From the NCBI GenBank assembly GCA_902595555.1, contig CACJQM010000003.1:124001-188000 (forward strand): a stretch of 64,000 bases of DNA, read 5' to 3'. Origin of the DNA: an uncultured Bacteroidota bacterium (GTDB lineage: Bacteria; Bacteroidota; Bacteroidia; Flavobacteriales; Flavobacteriaceae). Position 1 is the first letter of the stretch. Each line of letters opens with the position of its first letter. A program made the translations under genes and the position numbers. This document shows positions 62,246 to 64,000 of the stretch, piece after piece. The notes under the pieces were generated by a model. The model saw nothing but the letters and a program-made list of their open reading frames with translations. It was not told where the DNA came from and did not search any database.

Positions 62246-63103
62246 ATGAAGAGTCTTGTAATTTTAATAATGTCATTAATTTTTTGCATAAGTTCTTATG
62301 GTCAATCTAATTTACTTAATGCAAAAAAACCATCTGAAATTGGTACTGAATTAATTAAAGCAGACAAGAAATCAATTCAATATCCTGAGGTTGACGATAC
62401 TGATGTATTATGGTCTAAGGTTGTATATGAATTTATTGATTTAAATGAAAAACTGAATTTCCAACTTCTTTTTCCTGTCAATGATGAACAATATACATCC
62501 ACTAGAAAATCTCTATGGAAAATTATTAGAGAAAATGTTGAAAATGGTACCATAGATGAGGTATTTGATGTAAGGAATGATAATTTTTTAAATTCCAATA
62601 GGATTACTGGAACTGAAAAGATTAAAGATTTTTATGGAAGTAAATTCACACCTGGTGACTCAAGGCCCCAAACCTATGCAACCTCATCCGATATCACTGG
62701 TTATAAAATTAAGGGTGTTTGGTTCTTTGATAAAAAACATTCCGAAATGAAATATCGACTACTAGGTATTCAGCCAGTTGGTAGAAATTTAAAAGAGTCT
62801 GGTAAAGAACAAGGATACTTTTGGATTTGGTACCCGTCTATTAGAGATGTTTTAAGTAACCATATGGTTTTTAACGATAAAAACAACAACAATAGAATCT
62901 CGTTTGATGATCTTCTTGTAAATAGAAGATTCAGCTCTTACATTTATAAATATGATAATGTATATGGTGATAGAACTATTAGAGATTATATAAGACAGAG
63001 AAATGGCGAATCAAATAGACAATATCAACTGAGATTAATTATGGAGTCCGAAAGAATTAAAAAAGAAATTCTTGATTTTGATGTTGATATGTGGGGATAT
63101 TAA
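62246..63103 (+). CDS. gldN: T9SS protein GldN
   Basis: DVLWSKVVYEFIDLNEKLNFQLLFPV...SLWKIIRENV; gldKLMN order. Confidence 0.95.
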   Translation: MKSLVILIMSLIFCISSYGQSNLLNAKKPSEIGTELIKADKKSIQYPEVDDTDVLWSKVVYEFIDLNEKLNFQLLFPVNDEQYTSTRKSLWKIIRENVENGTIDEVFDVRNDNFLNSNRITGTEKIKDFYGSKFTPGDSRPQTYATSSDITGYKIKGVWFFDKKHSEMKYRLLGIQPVGRNLKESGKEQGYFWIWYPSIRDVLSNHMVFNDKNNNNRISFDDLLVNRRFSSYIYKYDNVYGDRTIRDYIRQRNGESNRQYQLRLIMESERIKKEILDFDVDMWGY

Positions 63104-63180
63104 AATTACCATTTAAATTAATTTTCAACTTTATCTTTTCAAACATTTTTACTAAATTCATTGGCTAACTTTTTTAAACA

Positions 63181-63756
63181 ATGAAAAATATATTATTATT
63201 ATGTGGTCTATTTTTAATAGTATCATGTGCAGATGTTAACAATTCTACTTCAGTTTCATCTGAAAATCAAGCAAAATTTGAACAGCATGTAGAATCTTTT
63301 AGAACTTTTACAAAAGGTTTTAATGCAGAAGATATGGATTTAACTTTAAGTGTAGTATCAGAATCTGTCCAGTGGAGCCCACCTTATTATAATGGTGGTG
63401 AACTTGTTGGATATGATGGATTTAAAAGCGCTGTACAAGGCTATTTTGATGACTTTGAAGACATTGTATTTGTTGAAGGAGAAGGTCCTAACATGAACCC
63501 TGATGCGGATCCAAATGAAAATTCAGCATATTGGTCTGGATCGTTATACTCAAGTGCAACTCCAACTGATAATCCTGATGGATTAAGAGTTTATGGAGTT
63601 TGGAAATGGAAACATTCAGAAACAGGTGCTGAAGGTGGAAATAAATGGTATGGTCTAATAAACTTTGGTGATGATGGAAAAATAACAGGATTTAGTGATT
63701 GGATGGATGTTAATGGAATGGCTGTACAAATAGAAAATTTTATTAATAACAATTAA
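63181..63756 (+). CDS. NTF2/SnoaL-like lipoprotein
   Basis: Lipobox IVSC; VESFRTFTKGFNAEDMDLTLSVVSESVQWSPP...GYDGFKSAVQGYFDDF. Confidence 0.7.
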   Translation: MKNILLLCGLFLIVSCADVNNSTSVSSENQAKFEQHVESFRTFTKGFNAEDMDLTLSVVSESVQWSPPYYNGGELVGYDGFKSAVQGYFDDFEDIVFVEGEGPNMNPDADPNENSAYWSGSLYSSATPTDNPDGLRVYGVWKWKHSETGAEGGNKWYGLINFGDDGKITGFSDWMDVNGMAVQIENFINNN

Positions 63757-63767
63757 AACTAAAAATT

Positions 63768-64000
63768 ATGAAAAAAATAATACTAATATTTACAATATTC
63801 TTAATGATTGGATGTGCACCAACAGGTGTTCAAGTTACGTTTGATGATGAAAAATCAAACGCAATTCGAGCTCATTTTCAAAATTATTTGAATAATGATA
63901 TGGATGGTTTAAAGTCATTGTGGTCGTCTGATTTACAAGTTTTTGCAAACAGTACAGAACCAGTAACACTTGATGAATTGGTCGTTTTATTACAAGCACA
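63768..64000 (+). CDS. Partial lipoprotein, probable NTF2-like paralog of preceding gene (truncated by window end)
   Basis: MKKIILIFTIFLMIGCAPTGVQVTFDDEKSNAIRAHFQNYLNNDMDGLKSLWSSDLQVFANSTEPVTLDELVVLLQA... Confidence 0.65.
   Translation, partial: MKKIILIFTIFLMIGCAPTGVQVTFDDEKSNAIRAHFQNYLNNDMDGLKSLWSSDLQVFANSTEPVTLDELVVLLQA

Overview
This 64 kb window is an AT-rich, densely packed chromosomal segment of a Bacteroidota (Flavobacteriia-like) genome. The lineage is inferred from the gldKLMN and gldD genes, Bacteroidetes-type promoters (TTG-N17-23-TAnnTTTG), split atpDC, several TonB-dependent receptors (TBDRs) and DUF3098/DUF3127 genes. I saw no rRNA, tRNA, CRISPR array, transposase or prophage. 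Main blocks, in order: partial CBM9-like lipoprotein; exbB-(hyp)-exbD-exbD-PorT-like; TBDR; atpD-atpC; TBDR; amidohydrolase, recX, rng, a 29-aa AURKAIP1/COX24-like basic protein missing from the ORF track, HU; mutY-ssb-gldD-EamA; two M16 peptidases; rplU-rpmA-PPTase-pnuC-nadR-like-His-rich protein-His/Asp-rich TBDR; TPP riboswitch-TBDR; Rieske-like lipoprotein; greA-HIT-DUF3127-aat; truB-uppP-DUF3098-ftsX; leuS; lpxB-surE; prc-ABC permease; mreBCD-mrdA-rodA; purH; groESL-secG-TPR-lptE-sigma54 activator-miaB; topA-arginase-like-gldKLMN; two NTF2-like lipoproteins. I found no clearly novel multigene system. The best leads are: a terminator-like hairpin in the greA leader; a GldL motor subunit with two apparent substitutions at conserved protonatable positions; a DUF3127 protein with an SSB-type DDLPF tail; the 29-aa basic protein; a metal-type TBDR module lying between pnuC/nadR-like genes and a TPP-riboswitch TBDR; and six of six convergent gene junctions that overlap or abut. 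All family assignments come from reading motifs by eye; no searches were run.
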